Part shown: positions 51,356-60,434 of the stretch, piece by piece | Layout of the letters: the number at the start of each line of letters is the position of its first letter | Numbering within the stretch: position 1 is the stretch's first letter | From: RPQJ01 sp963732415 | GTDB taxonomy: Bacteria; Pseudomonadota; Gammaproteobacteria; Steroidobacterales; Steroidobacteraceae | Assembly: GCA_963732415.1 (NCBI GenBank) | Contig: CAVSZK010000008.1 | Span: 62,001-126,000, forward strand | Length of the DNA stretch: 64,000 nt | Reading direction: 5' to 3' | Program-made: the position numbers and the translations under genes | Notes under the pieces: generated by a model | The model's input: only the letters and a program-made list of their open reading frames with translations | Told to the model about the DNA's origin: nothing | Database searches by the model: none

Positions 51356-52024
51356 ATGCAACGCATTCTCGAACCCGAGCTCATGGACGAGTTTGAGCAG
51401 GCCCGCGCATACGCCGAGGCCGATTTCTCCGAGCCGAATCAACGCTTCGTCGCGCTTTTCGAAGAGAAGTTCCCCGGCCTTGGTGTGGGCTCGATGCTCG
51501 ACCTCGGTTGCGGGCCCGGCGACATCGCGCTCAGGCTCGCGCGCCGCAACCCGGGCCTCGTGGTGCACGGACTGGACGGCTCGCGACCGATGCTCGCTTA
51601 CGGCGAGGCCAGGCTTCGCGATGAATCGCAACTCGCGGCCCGCGTCCGGTTCCTGCACGGAATCCTGCCGGGGGCGAAGCTGCCGCTAGCCCGCTACGAT
51701 GCGATCGTCAGCAACAGCCTGTTGCACCACCTGCATGACCCGATGGTGCTGTGGCGCACCGTGCTGGGCCACGGCGCGCCGGGTGCCGCCGTGCTGGTTA
51801 TGGATCTCTACCGACCCGATTCGACGGGCGCGGCCCGCGGGATCGTCGAGGCCTACGCCGGCGATGAACCCGAGGTGCTGAAGCAGGACTTCTACAATTC
51901 TCTTTGCGCCGCATTCAAGCCTGGTGACGTGCGTAGCCAGCTTGCGGAATGCGGGCTCGGTGCCCTGGACGTGATCGAGGTATCCGATCGCCACATGATC
52001 GTGGCAGGGCGCCTTCCGGCATGA
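51356..52024 (+). CDS. Class I SAM-dependent methyltransferase
   Basis: A 222-residue protein starting MQRILEPELMDEFEQARAYA with AGGA just upstream. Motif I is SMLDLGCGPGDIALRLARRN (residues ~42-61), and the acidic ribose-binding residue is in GLDGSR. The IVSNSLLHHLHDPMVLWR segment is of the UbiE-like type. It overlaps plsB by ATGA (52021-52024), so the two are co-translated, which may hint at a lipid or membrane-linked role, but the substrate is unknown. Confidence 0.87.
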   Translation: MQRILEPELMDEFEQARAYAEADFSEPNQRFVALFEEKFPGLGVGSMLDLGCGPGDIALRLARRNPGLVVHGLDGSRPMLAYGEARLRDESQLAARVRFLHGILPGAKLPLARYDAIVSNSLLHHLHDPMVLWRTVLGHGAPGAAVLVMDLYRPDSTGAARGIVEAYAGDEPEVLKQDFYNSLCAAFKPGDVRSQLAECGLGALDVIEVSDRHMIVAGRLPA

Positions 52025-54483
52025 GCGGCATGACGGTGATGGAGCGGTTGCTGCTGCCGCTGGTGCGAAGATTCGTTTCGTTCTGGGTGCGCCCGTCCAT
52101 CCTTCCCGACTCGCTGGCCGCGCAGTTCGCGGACGGCAGGGCCGTCGTCTACGCACTCGAGAAGCGCAGCATCATCGACCTCGCCGTGCTCGAGTACGTC
52201 TGCCGCGAAAGGGCGCTGCCCTTGCCGCTCGCGCCGCTGACGGTGGGCACGGCGGGGCTGCCGGTGTCCGTCACGTTCCTCGAGCGGCGTGCGGGATTCC
52301 TGCGCACGCGAGTCGACCGCCGTGTCCCGCAGGCGCTTCGCGACCTGGTCGCGCTCGCGGCGACCGACATCGGGTTTGACGCCGACCTGGTGCCGGTGAG
52401 CCTGTTCTGGGGCCGCGCGCCGGATCGCGAGCGCTCGTGGCTGCGGCTGCTGGTCGCCGAGGGCTGGGACATCGGCGGCAGGTTCAGGAAAGTCCTTTCG
52501 CTGTTGCTGAACGGCCGCAACCTGCTGGTGTTGTTCGGCGACGCCGTGCCGTTGCAGCCGCCTCAATCCGAGACGCGTGGGTTGCTGCGCGGCCCGCGCC
52601 GGCTGTGGCGCCAGTTGCGGGCCCAGTTCCGCACCCAGCGCACGGCGACCATCGGTCCGGACCTGTCGCATCGACGCACGATAGTGGCCCAGCTGCTGAA
52701 CACGCAGCTGGTCCGCGACGCGGTACGCGACGAGATGAAGTCGAAGGAGCTCGGGAGGCGCGATGCGCTGAAGATCGCGCGGGGCTATGCCAAGGAGATC
52801 GCGGCGAACTATTCGCACTCGTTCGTCGTATTCATGTCGGGTCTTCTTGGCAGGCTATGGAACCGCCTGTACGACGGCGTCGAGCTCGCGAACTTCTCCA
52901 GCCTCGGCACCATCGAGGCCGACGCTGAAATCGTCTACGTGCCCTGCCATCGCAGCCACATGGACTACCTGCTGCTGTCCTATGTGGTCTACCACAAGGG
53001 ATTCGCGGTGCCGCACATCGCGGCCGGCATCAACCTCAACATGCCGGTCATCGGCTCGTTCCTGCGCCGCGGCGGGGCGTTCTTCCTGCGGCGCAGTTTC
53101 TCCGGCAACCAGCTCTACACGGCGGTATTCGTACGCTACCTCGGCATCATGATGGCGCGCGGGCACTCGCTCGAGTACTTCATCGAAGGCGGTCGCAGCC
53201 GCACCGGCCGGTTGATGCAGCCGAAGACCGGGATGCTCGCGATGACGGTGCGCAGCTACCTGCGCGAGCCCGGCCGTCCGGTGGTGTTCGTGCCGGTCTA
53301 CTTCGGGTACGAGCGGCTGGTCGAGGGGCGCACCTACATCAACGAGCTGTCGGGACGGCCGAAGGAGAAGGAGTCCGTGCTGACGCTGCTGCGCGCGATC
53401 CCTGAGCTGCGCAGCCGTTTCGGCAAGGTGTACGTGAGCTTCGGTGAGCCGCTGGCGCTCGATCCGATGATCCGCAAGCACGCCCCCGACTGGACGGGAG
53501 CACCGTCCGGGTCGGACGACAGGCCGTCGTGGCTCACGCCGCTGGTGAAAGACCTCGCGATGTCGATCATGACGCGCATCAACGCCGCGGCCTGCGTGAC
53601 CCCGATCAACCTGATCGGCCTGGCGATGCTGGCCACGCCGCGCCACAGCATGGGCGAGGCCGACCTCCTCCGCCTTCTCGAGGTCTATGCGTCACTGCTG
53701 CGCCGGGCCCCGTACTCGCCGAAGGTCTGGGTGACCGACATGGACGGGGCGTCGATGATCCGGCATGGCATGTCGCTCGGTATCCTGCGCCGCGAGCCGC
53801 ACGAGCTTGGCGACATCATGCGGATGACGGACGACTCGGCGATCCTGACCAGCTATTTCCGCAACAACTCGCTGCACCTGCTGCTGATGCCGTCGCTGCT
53901 CGCCTGCGCGTTCCTGAACAACGCGAGCGTGCCGCGCGCTGACCTGCATCGCCTCGCGGGTCGCGTCTATCCGTATGCGGCCGACGAGTATTTCCTGCGC
54001 TGGCCCGAGTCGGAGCTGCCGGAAGTCGTCGACCGGCTGCTCGAGGACCTGCTGAACCTGGGGTTGCTGTCGGCGTCCGAGGATCGCTCGACCTGGTCCC
54101 GGCCGCCGGCCGAGGCTCCGGAGGCGGTGCAGTTGTCGGTGCTCGCGCGGGTGGCCGTGCCGATACTCGAGCGCTATTACCTCGCTGTCTCGTTGCTGCT
54201 CAAGGCCGGCAGCGGCCGCGTCACGCAGGAAGCACTCGAGCGGCAGTGCCAGCTGATGGCCCAGCGGATGTCGCTGCTCTACGAGATGAACGCACCAGAG
54301 TTTTTCGAGCGGGCGCAGTTCGCAAACTTCCTCGACCTGGCGCGCGCGCGCCAGGTGGTGAGCAAGGCACCGGACGGCACGCTGGTGTTCGAGCCGGCCA
54401 TGATGCGTGCCGTCGTCGAGGATGCGCAGCTGGTGCTGCACGAGCAGATGCGCAACAGCATCCTGCAGGTGGTGCACCGCTGA
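52021..54483 (+). CDS. plsB: Glycerol-3-phosphate 1-O-acyltransferase
   Basis: An 820-residue membrane-associated enzyme that makes lysophosphatidic acid, the first step of phospholipid synthesis. The acyltransferase motifs are HRSHMDYLL (HxxxxD), GAFFLRRSF and FIEGGRSRTGR, with LMQPKTGMLAM after them. The length matches PlsB of E. coli (~807). The start ATG overlaps the methyltransferase stop (ATGA). The last codon is followed by a ~100-bp inverted repeat. Confidence 0.95.
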   Translation: MSGMTVMERLLLPLVRRFVSFWVRPSILPDSLAAQFADGRAVVYALEKRSIIDLAVLEYVCRERALPLPLAPLTVGTAGLPVSVTFLERRAGFLRTRVDRRVPQALRDLVALAATDIGFDADLVPVSLFWGRAPDRERSWLRLLVAEGWDIGGRFRKVLSLLLNGRNLLVLFGDAVPLQPPQSETRGLLRGPRRLWRQLRAQFRTQRTATIGPDLSHRRTIVAQLLNTQLVRDAVRDEMKSKELGRRDALKIARGYAKEIAANYSHSFVVFMSGLLGRLWNRLYDGVELANFSSLGTIEADAEIVYVPCHRSHMDYLLLSYVVYHKGFAVPHIAAGINLNMPVIGSFLRRGGAFFLRRSFSGNQLYTAVFVRYLGIMMARGHSLEYFIEGGRSRTGRLMQPKTGMLAMTVRSYLREPGRPVVFVPVYFGYERLVEGRTYINELSGRPKEKESVLTLLRAIPELRSRFGKVYVSFGEPLALDPMIRKHAPDWTGAPSGSDDRPSWLTPLVKDLAMSIMTRINAAACVTPINLIGLAMLATPRHSMGEADLLRLLEVYASLLRRAPYSPKVWVTDMDGASMIRHGMSLGILRREPHELGDIMRMTDDSAILTSYFRNNSLHLLLMPSLLACAFLNNASVPRADLHRLAGRVYPYAADEYFLRWPESELPEVVDRLLEDLLNLGLLSASEDRSTWSRPPAEAPEAVQLSVLARVAVPILERYYLAVSLLLKAGSGRVTQEALERQCQLMAQRMSLLYEMNAPEFFERAQFANFLDLARARQVVSKAPDGTLVFEPAMMRAVVEDAQLVLHEQMRNSILQVVHR

Positions 54484-54492
54484 GGGGGCCCT

Positions 54493-54592
54493 GGTGCCCA
54501 TTGTGGCCGGGTAGCCTCGTCTCCGGGGACGCCGTGAACCCGTCCCTGCGGCGCGACGCCCCGGCGACGAGGCTACCCGGCACAATGGCACC
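54493..54592. repeat. ~100-bp imperfect inverted repeat between plsB and arfB
   Basis: The left arm at 54493-54528 and right arm at 54559-54592 are nearly perfect complements (for example GGTAGCCTCGTC at the left pairs with GACGAGGCTACC at the right) with a few mismatches and single-base differences. The outer ends are GGTGCC and GGCACC. It stands between convergent genes and may be a bidirectional transcription end or a repeat element of its own family. Confidence 0.85.
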
Positions 54593-54601
54593 TGCGGCGC
54601 G

Positions 54602-55027
54602 TCAGTCCTCGCCGCGCACGCGGCCGCGAAGTTTCTTGTCGCGCGACTCGCGGGTCTTGGACGCGAGCCGCCGCTCCTTCGATGCGCGCGTCGGGCGCGT
54701 CGGGCGCCGGGCTTTCGGCTCGATGAGCGCCTCGCGGATCATCGTGACCAGCCGCCCGACGGCGTCGGCGCGATTCTGCTCCAGCGACCGCAGGCGCTGC
54801 GCATCGATCACGATCAGGCCGGCGGCCGTCATGCGCCGGCCTGCAATCCGCTTCAGTCGCGCACGCGCCGCAGCGCCGAGCGGCGACCAGGCTGCCGAGT
54901 CGAAGCGCAGCTCGATCGCATTCGAGACCTTGTTTACGTTCTGGCCGCCGGGCCCGGAGGCGCGTACCGCACGGAATTCCAGCAGCTCGTCCGGGATTTC
55001 GAGCGAGCCTGAGACCTCGACCGACAT
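54602..55027 (-). CDS. arfB: Peptidyl-tRNA hydrolase ArfB (ribosome rescue)
   Basis: A 141-residue protein with the release-factor catalytic motif GGQ in ASGPGGQNVNKVSNA (residues ~24-38). The basic C-terminal tail, RPTRASKERRLASKTRESRDKKLRGR, enters the mRNA channel of stalled ribosomes. ArfB (YaeJ) rescues non-stop complexes when trans-translation fails. The length and tail are typical. It lies 6 bp after the MscS gene in the same direction. Confidence 0.95.
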   Translation of the reverse strand: MSVEVSGSLEIPDELLEFRAVRASGPGGQNVNKVSNAIELRFDSAAWSPLGAAARARLKRIAGRRMTAAGLIVIDAQRLRSLEQNRADAVGRLVTMIREALIEPKARRPTRPTRASKERRLASKTRESRDKKLRGRVRGED

Positions 55028-55033
55028 CGGGCC

Positions 55034-56359
55034 TCAGTCGTCGCGGCCCGGTTCAATCGCGCCGATGCCGGGTCCGGCCATCTCGACGCGGATTTCGCGC
55101 TGCGCGACCGGGATCGTGACGCCGTTCGCGTTGAACAGGCGCCAGATCGCGCGGTTCACGTCCGAGCGCACGTTGTTCACGCCTTCGTGCGGGTCGGGAA
55201 TCCAGAAGCGCAGTTCGAGATCGATACCGCTTTCCCCGAAGTGCATCAGGCGCGCGACCGGCGCGGGGTCGTGGATGATCCGCGGGTGGCCCGCCGCGGC
55301 CTCGAGCAGCAGACTCATGGCGAGTTCCGGGTCGCACTTGTAGCTGACCCTGACCGGCAGCTTGAGGCGCACCCGCGGATCGGAGTAGCTCCAGTTGGTC
55401 ACCGGGCTGGTGATCAGGTTCTGGTTCGGCACCAGCGTCGATACTCCGTCGCGATCGCGTACCACGACGTAGCGCCCGCGCAGTTCCTCGACCCAGCCGA
55501 AGCCCTCGGTCGCGGTGCCGGGCATCCCGGTGAAACTGATCACGTCACCGGGCTTGATGGAGCGGTCCATCAGCAGCACGAAGCCGCTGACGAAATTGGC
55601 CGCAATGCTCTGCAGGCCGAAGCCCAGGCCGATGCCGACCGCACCGGTAAGCACGTTCAGGGTGGTGAGGTCGAGTCCCGCGGCATTCAGGCCGACCAGC
55701 ACCGACAGGCCGACCAGGAACGCCTGGGTGAACTTGGCGATGCCGATGCGCATGTTGGGCGCGAGCGCGTCGAGCTTCAGCACACGCCGCTCGAGCCAGC
55801 GTGCCATCCACATGGCGATCATCACGAACAGGCTGACAGTGACCAGCAGCTTCATCACCGACCACACGGAGATGCGTGTCTTGCCCGCGTTGAGGCCGAT
55901 GCCGTCCAGCAGGCCGATGACCGCATCGCCCCAGCCGAGCAGGTGCAGCGACAGGAACACCCAGAGTACGAAGCTGATTCCCGTGCCCCAGCCCTTCAGG
56001 CGCGCCCGCGCGCCCATCGAGACCCTGGCCACGTACACGACGACCCGGATCATCAGCAGCAGCCCGCCGAGCTGCACCGCGACGTTCACGATCTTCGCTG
56101 GCATGCCCAGCGCGTGCATCAACCCGTCGGCCGCGGCCAGGATAACCAGCACCGTCGCGTAGGGCGCGCCGACCCAGCCGATTTCGCGCATGCGGCCGCG
56201 CATGTCGTCGTCGCCGGCGGGCGGGATCAGGTTACGCAGCAGCCTTGCGATCCACAGCCCGAGCAGGATCGCTACGCCAATGACCGCGACCTGGGACAGG
56301 TTCGTCGGAGTGACAAGGCTCGCGGCAATGTCGGCCGCGGTTTCGATCGGCTTTGCCAT
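55034..56359 (-). CDS. MscS-family mechanosensitive channel
   Basis: A 441-residue inner-membrane channel with about five transmembrane helices and the pore-lining helix in LTGAVGIGLGFGLQSIAANFVSGF (residues ~246-269). The beta domain follows at ISFTGMPGTATEGFGWVEEL. It opens on membrane tension to release solutes. It is larger than E. coli MscS (286) because of an extended N-terminal membrane region. It is followed 6 bp later by arfB and preceded 3 bp by ydcH. Confidence 0.9.
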   Translation of the reverse strand: MAKPIETAADIAASLVTPTNLSQVAVIGVAILLGLWIARLLRNLIPPAGDDDMRGRMREIGWVGAPYATVLVILAAADGLMHALGMPAKIVNVAVQLGGLLLMIRVVVYVARVSMGARARLKGWGTGISFVLWVFLSLHLLGWGDAVIGLLDGIGLNAGKTRISVWSVMKLLVTVSLFVMIAMWMARWLERRVLKLDALAPNMRIGIAKFTQAFLVGLSVLVGLNAAGLDLTTLNVLTGAVGIGLGFGLQSIAANFVSGFVLLMDRSIKPGDVISFTGMPGTATEGFGWVEELRGRYVVVRDRDGVSTLVPNQNLITSPVTNWSYSDPRVRLKLPVRVSYKCDPELAMSLLLEAAAGHPRIIHDPAPVARLMHFGESGIDLELRFWIPDPHEGVNNVRSDVNRAIWRLFNANGVTIPVAQREIRVEMAGPGIGAIEPGRDD

Positions 56360-56362
56360 CGA

Positions 56363-56587
56363 TCAGGCGTTGAGGTCCGGGATCAGCTGGCTTTCGAGCC
56401 GGGCGATCTGGTCCTTGATCAGCAGCTTGCGCTTCTTCAGTCGTCGCATCTGCACCTGGTCCACGTAGAGGTCCAGCTGCAGGCGGTGAATCACGTCGTC
56501 GAGGTCGCGATGCTCGATCCGCAACTGGCGCAGCCGCTCCAGGTGCTTGAATGTTTCGGTATCGACGTTGTCGCTGACTTCCGCCAT
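56363..56587 (-). CDS. ydcH: YdcH family protein (DUF465)
   Basis: A 74-residue helical protein with the DUF465 pattern LRQLRIEHRDLDDVIHRL...LKKRKLLIKDQI. The basic C-terminal helix RRLKKRKLLIKDQIARLE is the conserved part. Function unknown. The ATG at 56587 is the family start; a longer reading would run across the intergenic region. It lies 3 bp upstream of the MscS gene. Confidence 0.88.
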   Translation of the reverse strand: MAEVSDNVDTETFKHLERLRQLRIEHRDLDDVIHRLQLDLYVDQVQMRRLKKRKLLIKDQIARLESQLIPDLNA

Positions 56588-56684
56588 CGGTGGAACCCGC
56601 TGCTCGAGCCTTGGCCGGGGCGGGTAGCTTAGCCCTGCGCGCGGCAAAAAGGGTAGGGCATGCAGCTCCGCAGGCGAGACGCGC

Positions 56685-56987
56685 TCAGAGGCCGACGCTG
56701 TCCACGCTGTGCCCGGTGAGCACCACGAAGCCCTGCTGCCGGGTGTTGCCGTCCCGCGTGTAGTCGAATACATAGGTGCGGCGCAGCTGCAGGGCGCCCC
56801 CGCCGACCCTCACGGCCCGCAGCGCGCGGAACGCCACCGTGCCATCCAGCAGGCTCGCGCCGGTGCCGCGGCAGGTCTCCAGTGCCACGACGTTGGCCTG
56901 CTCGCGGGCGCCGAGGCTGTCGTGCCAGTACCAGGCAATCGCCATCAGCAGCACCAGGAACCCGAGCAACCACCACGAGAGCTCCAT
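56685..56987 (-). CDS. DUF3301 family protein
   Basis: A 100-residue protein with one N-terminal transmembrane segment (SWWLLGFLVLLMAIAWYWH) followed by a periplasmic or cytoplasmic domain with LRRTYVFDYTRDGNTRQQGF, which is the DUF3301 hallmark. Function unknown. It starts 3 bp after cysQ ends, so the two share an operon. Confidence 0.88.
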   Translation of the reverse strand: MELSWWLLGFLVLLMAIAWYWHDSLGAREQANVVALETCRGTGASLLDGTVAFRALRAVRVGGGALQLRRTYVFDYTRDGNTRQQGFVVLTGHSVDSVGL

Positions 56988-56990
56988 CGG

Positions 56991-57788
56991 TCAGAACAGC
57001 GCCGGCCAGTTCCGTGTCGGGTCGCCGAATGCGATGAAGTGCGGGTTGAGCAGCGTGTCGCGCTGGTTGTATCGCAGCGGCGTGCCGTCGAGGTTCGTCA
57101 CGGCGCCGCCCGCCACCTCGAGTACCGCCTGCGCCGCGGCGGTGTCCCACTCCGACGTCAGGCCGAGCCGCGGATAGAAGTCCGCGCTGCCCTCGGCAAC
57201 CAGGCAGAACTTGAGCGCGCTGCCTGTCGGGCGCAGTTCATGGGGACCCAGCTTCGCCAGCAGGCCGTCGAGTGAGTCGCCGCGGTGCGAGCGGCTGCCG
57301 ACCACGACCAGCGGATCTGCCGCGGGCCGGGTATGTATCGGCCTCGGCGCCGCCTTGCCCTCCGAGCAGAAGGCGCCGTGCCCCCTGGCGGCAAAGTAGG
57401 TGAGGCCGAGCGCCGGGGCTGCGACCACCCCGAGTACCGGCTCGTGATTCCTGACCAGCGCCACGTTCACCGTGAACTCTCCGTTGCGCCCGATGAACTC
57501 GCGCGTGCCGTCGAGCGGATCGACCAGCCAGAGCTGGTTCCAGTCGCGCCGCACATCGAATGAATGAGCGTCCTCGGCCTCCTCGGACAGCACCGGAATA
57601 TCCGGCGTCAGCGACGCGAGCCGCGCGGCCAGGATCTCGTGTGCGGCCCGGTCGGCACGGGTAATCGGCGAGTCATCGGCCTTGTACTCGACCGCGAGCG
57701 CCGAAGCATAGACCTCTAGAATCGCCGTTGAAGCGGCGTTGACCGCGTCGAGGACGCCGGCAAGCAGTTCGGCGGGATCGGATGCCAT
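56991..57788 (-). CDS. cysQ: 3'(2'),5'-bisphosphate nucleotidase
   Basis: A 265-residue enzyme of the inositol monophosphatase superfamily that hydrolyses PAP to AMP and limits toxic build-up from sulfate assimilation. The metal-binding motifs are DSPITRADRAAHEIL, EEAEDAH, DPLDGTREFI (residues ~88-97) and EWDTAAAQAVLEVAGG. The ATG at 57788 gives normal length; a longer reading to 58370 overlaps yrfG on the other strand. It begins the cysQ-DUF3301 unit. Confidence 0.93.
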   Translation of the reverse strand: MASDPAELLAGVLDAVNAASTAILEVYASALAVEYKADDSPITRADRAAHEILAARLASLTPDIPVLSEEAEDAHSFDVRRDWNQLWLVDPLDGTREFIGRNGEFTVNVALVRNHEPVLGVVAAPALGLTYFAARGHGAFCSEGKAAPRPIHTRPAADPLVVVGSRSHRGDSLDGLLAKLGPHELRPTGSALKFCLVAEGSADFYPRLGLTSEWDTAAAQAVLEVAGGAVTNLDGTPLRYNQRDTLLNPHFIAFGDPTRNWPALF

Positions 57789-57845
57789 GCAGGAGCTCCA
57801 GTACTGTTGAATGCCACCGTATGATAGCGGCCCGTCAGCCATCCG

Positions 57846-58547
57846 GTGCCTTTCACGATCGTGCGCCCAGCGTCGAGCAGCCGTCGCGCAGTCCAGCCTG
57901 ACTGGTCCGAGGTCGAGACCGTGTGTCTCGACATGGACGGCACCGTGCTCGACCTGCGTTTCGACAACCTGTTCTGGCTTGAGGTCCTGCCCCGGCGCTG
58001 GGGTGAGGCGCGGGGACTCGACGCGCACGAATCGTTCGCGCGCCTGAAGCCGCGCTTCGACGCGAAGCACGGCACGCTCGACTGGTACTGCATAGACCAC
58101 TGGAGCGAGGAACTCGGCTTCGACGTAGCCGGGCTCAAGCACGAGATGCGCGACCACATCCGCTACCTGCCCGGGGCCGTGGACTTCCTGGGCTCGCTGC
58201 GCGCGCGCGGGCTGCGGGTGCTGCTGACCACCAATGCCCACCCGATCAGCCTCGGCATCAAGAACGCCCAGGTCGGGCTCGACCTTCACTTCGACGGAGT
58301 CGTTTCCTCGCACGAGTTCGGCGTGCCCAAGGAGTCGCCAGATTTCTGGCGGCGGCTCGCACTTGGCCACGGCGTCGAACCGGGCTCGACACTGTTCGTG
58401 GACGACAGCGTCGCGGTTCTTTTGGCTGCGCGGACCGCAGGGGTGCGCTGGATTTACCAGGTGCTGCAGCCTGACTCGACGCAGCCCGGGCGCAGCGAGG
58501 CGCCTGGTTTCACGGGTATCCAGCGGCTGGCCGACCTGGTCCCGTAG
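57846..58547 (+). CDS. yrfG: GMP/IMP nucleotidase-like HAD hydrolase
   Basis: A 233-residue HAD phosphatase starting at GTG. Motif I is CLDMDGTVLDLRFDNLFW, which is characteristic of YrfG. Motif II is LLTTNAHP, the Lys is in GVPKESPDFW and motif IV is FVDDSVAVLLAARTAG. YrfG removes phosphate from GMP and IMP. It is divergent from cysQ with 57 bp between. The two enzymes handle related nucleotides. Confidence 0.88.
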   Translation: MPFTIVRPASSSRRAVQPDWSEVETVCLDMDGTVLDLRFDNLFWLEVLPRRWGEARGLDAHESFARLKPRFDAKHGTLDWYCIDHWSEELGFDVAGLKHEMRDHIRYLPGAVDFLGSLRARGLRVLLTTNAHPISLGIKNAQVGLDLHFDGVVSSHEFGVPKESPDFWRRLALGHGVEPGSTLFVDDSVAVLLAARTAGVRWIYQVLQPDSTQPGRSEAPGFTGIQRLADLVP

Positions 58548-58565
58548 CGGGGCTCGCCGGCCGGA

Positions 58566-60122
58566 TCAGCCGTCGGACGATGGGGTTGGCGGTGAGGCAG
58601 GGCCACCACCGCCCGCAGGGGGTGTGCCGCCACTGCGTCGCCTGCGACGGCGCTTGCGCGGCTCGCCGCCTTCTCCGGTTGGCTGGGCGGGCTTGCCGGA
58701 TTCGGCCGGTGCAGCAGCCGGAGCTGCCGCCGGTGCACTGGTCCGGGTCGGCGCACGGTCGGGGGGCGGGCGATTGTCGCTGCGCATGCCGTCACGGGGA
58801 GGGCCACGACGTCCGTCACTCCGGCCACCGCCGCCACTGCCACCCCGCCCGCCACCGCCGGGACCGCCGCGCCCACGACCACCGCCGGGACCGCCTCGCG
58901 AGCCGCCCGGTCCGCCGAAGCGGCGTCGTTCACGCGCCGGTATCGTGATTTCGGCGAGCAGGTCCTCGGTCAATGCCGCGCGCGGCAGGCTGCGGCCGAT
59001 GTAGCCCTCGATGTCCGGCAGCGACTGGACGAAGTCCTCGCAGCCGAGGCTGATCGCATCGCCTTCGGCGCCCGCGCGCGCGGTGCGGCCGATGCGGTGC
59101 ACGTAGTCCTCGGGATCCTGCGGCATGTCGTAGTTGAAGATGTGGCTCACGTCCGGGATGTGCAGGCCGCGCGAGGCCACGTCGGTGCCGATCAGGATCG
59201 CGAGTTCGCCGCTGTGGAAATCGTGGAGCATGCGCATGCGCTTGCGCTGCGGGACGTCGCCCGAAATCGCCTCGGCGTTGAAGCCATTGGCGCGCAAGAG
59301 CCCTTCCAGCTCTTCGGCGCCGCGCCGGGTGTTGACGAAGATCATCGTTCGGTGCGGGTCCATCTTGCGCAGCAGCCCCACCAGCAGCCGCGGCTTTTCG
59401 TCCATCGACGGGAAATAGATGACCTGGCGCACCTGGTCCACGGTCATCTTGTCGGGCTCGATGCGCACCAGCTCGGGGTCGTTCATGTGCTCGTAGGCAA
59501 GCTCGAGCACGCGCTGCGCGAGCGTTGCCGAGAACAGCAGGTTCAACCGCTGGTCCGGCGGCGGCAGGCGACGCATTATGTAGCGGATATCGGCAATGAA
59601 GCCGAGGTCGAACATGCGGTCGGCCTCGTCGAGCACCAGCACCTGCACCGAGCGCAGGTCGAACACGTGCTGCTTGTAGAAGTCGATCAGGCGGCCCGGC
59701 GTGCCGATCAGGACGTCCACGCCTTCTTCCAGGTCGCGGCGCTGTTTCTCGTAGTCGACTCCGCCGAAAGCGAGGCAGTTCCGGAGGCCCGTGTACTGCC
59801 CGAGGATCTCCGCGTCGTGGTGGATCTGCACCGCGAGTTCGCGCGTCGGTGCGATGATCAGCGCGAGCGGTGCGTTGATCTTGCGGGTCGGCGGCACTTC
59901 GGCGCGCAGCAGTCGCGAGTAAAGCGCGACAAGGAACGCGGCGGTCTTGCCGGTGCCCGTCTGGGCCTGGCCCGCCACGTCGCAGCCGGCGAGCGCGCGT
60001 GGCAGCGTCTGGGCCTGGATCGGAGTGCAGCGCTCGAAGCCGGCGTCGGCAATGCCGCGCGCCAGTGGTTCCGGCAGGTGGAGGTTCGAGAATGAGACGT
60101 CGGTCAGGTGTGCGTCGGCCAT
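58566..60122 (-). CDS. rhlB: DEAD-box RNA helicase RhlB
   Basis: A 518-residue helicase. Conserved motifs are GFERCTPIQAQTLP (Q), AQTGTGKT (I), PTREL (Ia), DEADRMFDLGF (II), SAT (III), and the late HRIGRTARAG (VI). The C-terminal ~120 residues are Gly/Arg-rich and then Pro/Ala-rich, as in RhlB of other gammaproteobacteria with long tails. It is part of the RNA degradosome. The gene order rhlB / trxA-rho is the enterobacterial one, which supports the name. The start at ATG 60122 (MADAHLTDVSFSNLHLP) is chosen. Confidence 0.93.
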   Translation of the reverse strand: MADAHLTDVSFSNLHLPEPLARGIADAGFERCTPIQAQTLPRALAGCDVAGQAQTGTGKTAAFLVALYSRLLRAEVPPTRKINAPLALIIAPTRELAVQIHHDAEILGQYTGLRNCLAFGGVDYEKQRRDLEEGVDVLIGTPGRLIDFYKQHVFDLRSVQVLVLDEADRMFDLGFIADIRYIMRRLPPPDQRLNLLFSATLAQRVLELAYEHMNDPELVRIEPDKMTVDQVRQVIYFPSMDEKPRLLVGLLRKMDPHRTMIFVNTRRGAEELEGLLRANGFNAEAISGDVPQRKRMRMLHDFHSGELAILIGTDVASRGLHIPDVSHIFNYDMPQDPEDYVHRIGRTARAGAEGDAISLGCEDFVQSLPDIEGYIGRSLPRAALTEDLLAEITIPARERRRFGGPGGSRGGPGGGRGRGGPGGGGRGGSGGGGRSDGRRGPPRDGMRSDNRPPPDRAPTRTSAPAAAPAAAPAESGKPAQPTGEGGEPRKRRRRRRSGGTPPAGGGGPASPPTPSSDG

Positions 60123-60434
60123 CGGGTCCAGTGTCGTTGATAGTGGTCTTGCAAATTGGCGCAAAGCGGGTTCAAATACTCTCCGACCCGCGGCTAACAG
60201 TCCGCTCCCGCAAGTAGCGAAGCCGGCTCGCCGGACCCCTCAGGGGACCGGCGCTCACGCCCGGTGCAGCGGGAATCCAGAATTTCGTGTACAGCCAGCA
60301 ATCCCGATAGTTTGCCTCACGCAGATCGCGCCGTCACTCGATAACTCCGGCGACGACTCCTGCCAACACAACAAGACACCCCTTGACCGACCCAAACATA
60401 CCAACCAACGAAACACCAGCGGAGGTAGTCTCTG
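60123..60434. other. 312-bp region between rhlB and trxA
   Basis: This divergent promoter region serves rhlB on the left and trxA on the right. A short hairpin, CCCCTCAGGGG, lies around 60236-60246 and shares CAGGGGACCG with the repeat at 31127. It contains no gene I can support. The 52 bp before trxA are open in the rho frame (see the trxA-rho finding). GGAGG at 60421-60425 is the trxA ribosome-binding site. Confidence 0.6.

Noticed and set aside
60165..60200. GGTTCAAAT resembling a tRNA T-loop
   Set aside because: The flanking bases do not pair as a T-arm and no acceptor or anticodon arm is present.
60236..60246. CCCCTCAGGGG hairpin as a further member of the GGGGAC repeat family
   Set aside because: Only about 10 bp are shared with the 31127 region; too short to claim membership.
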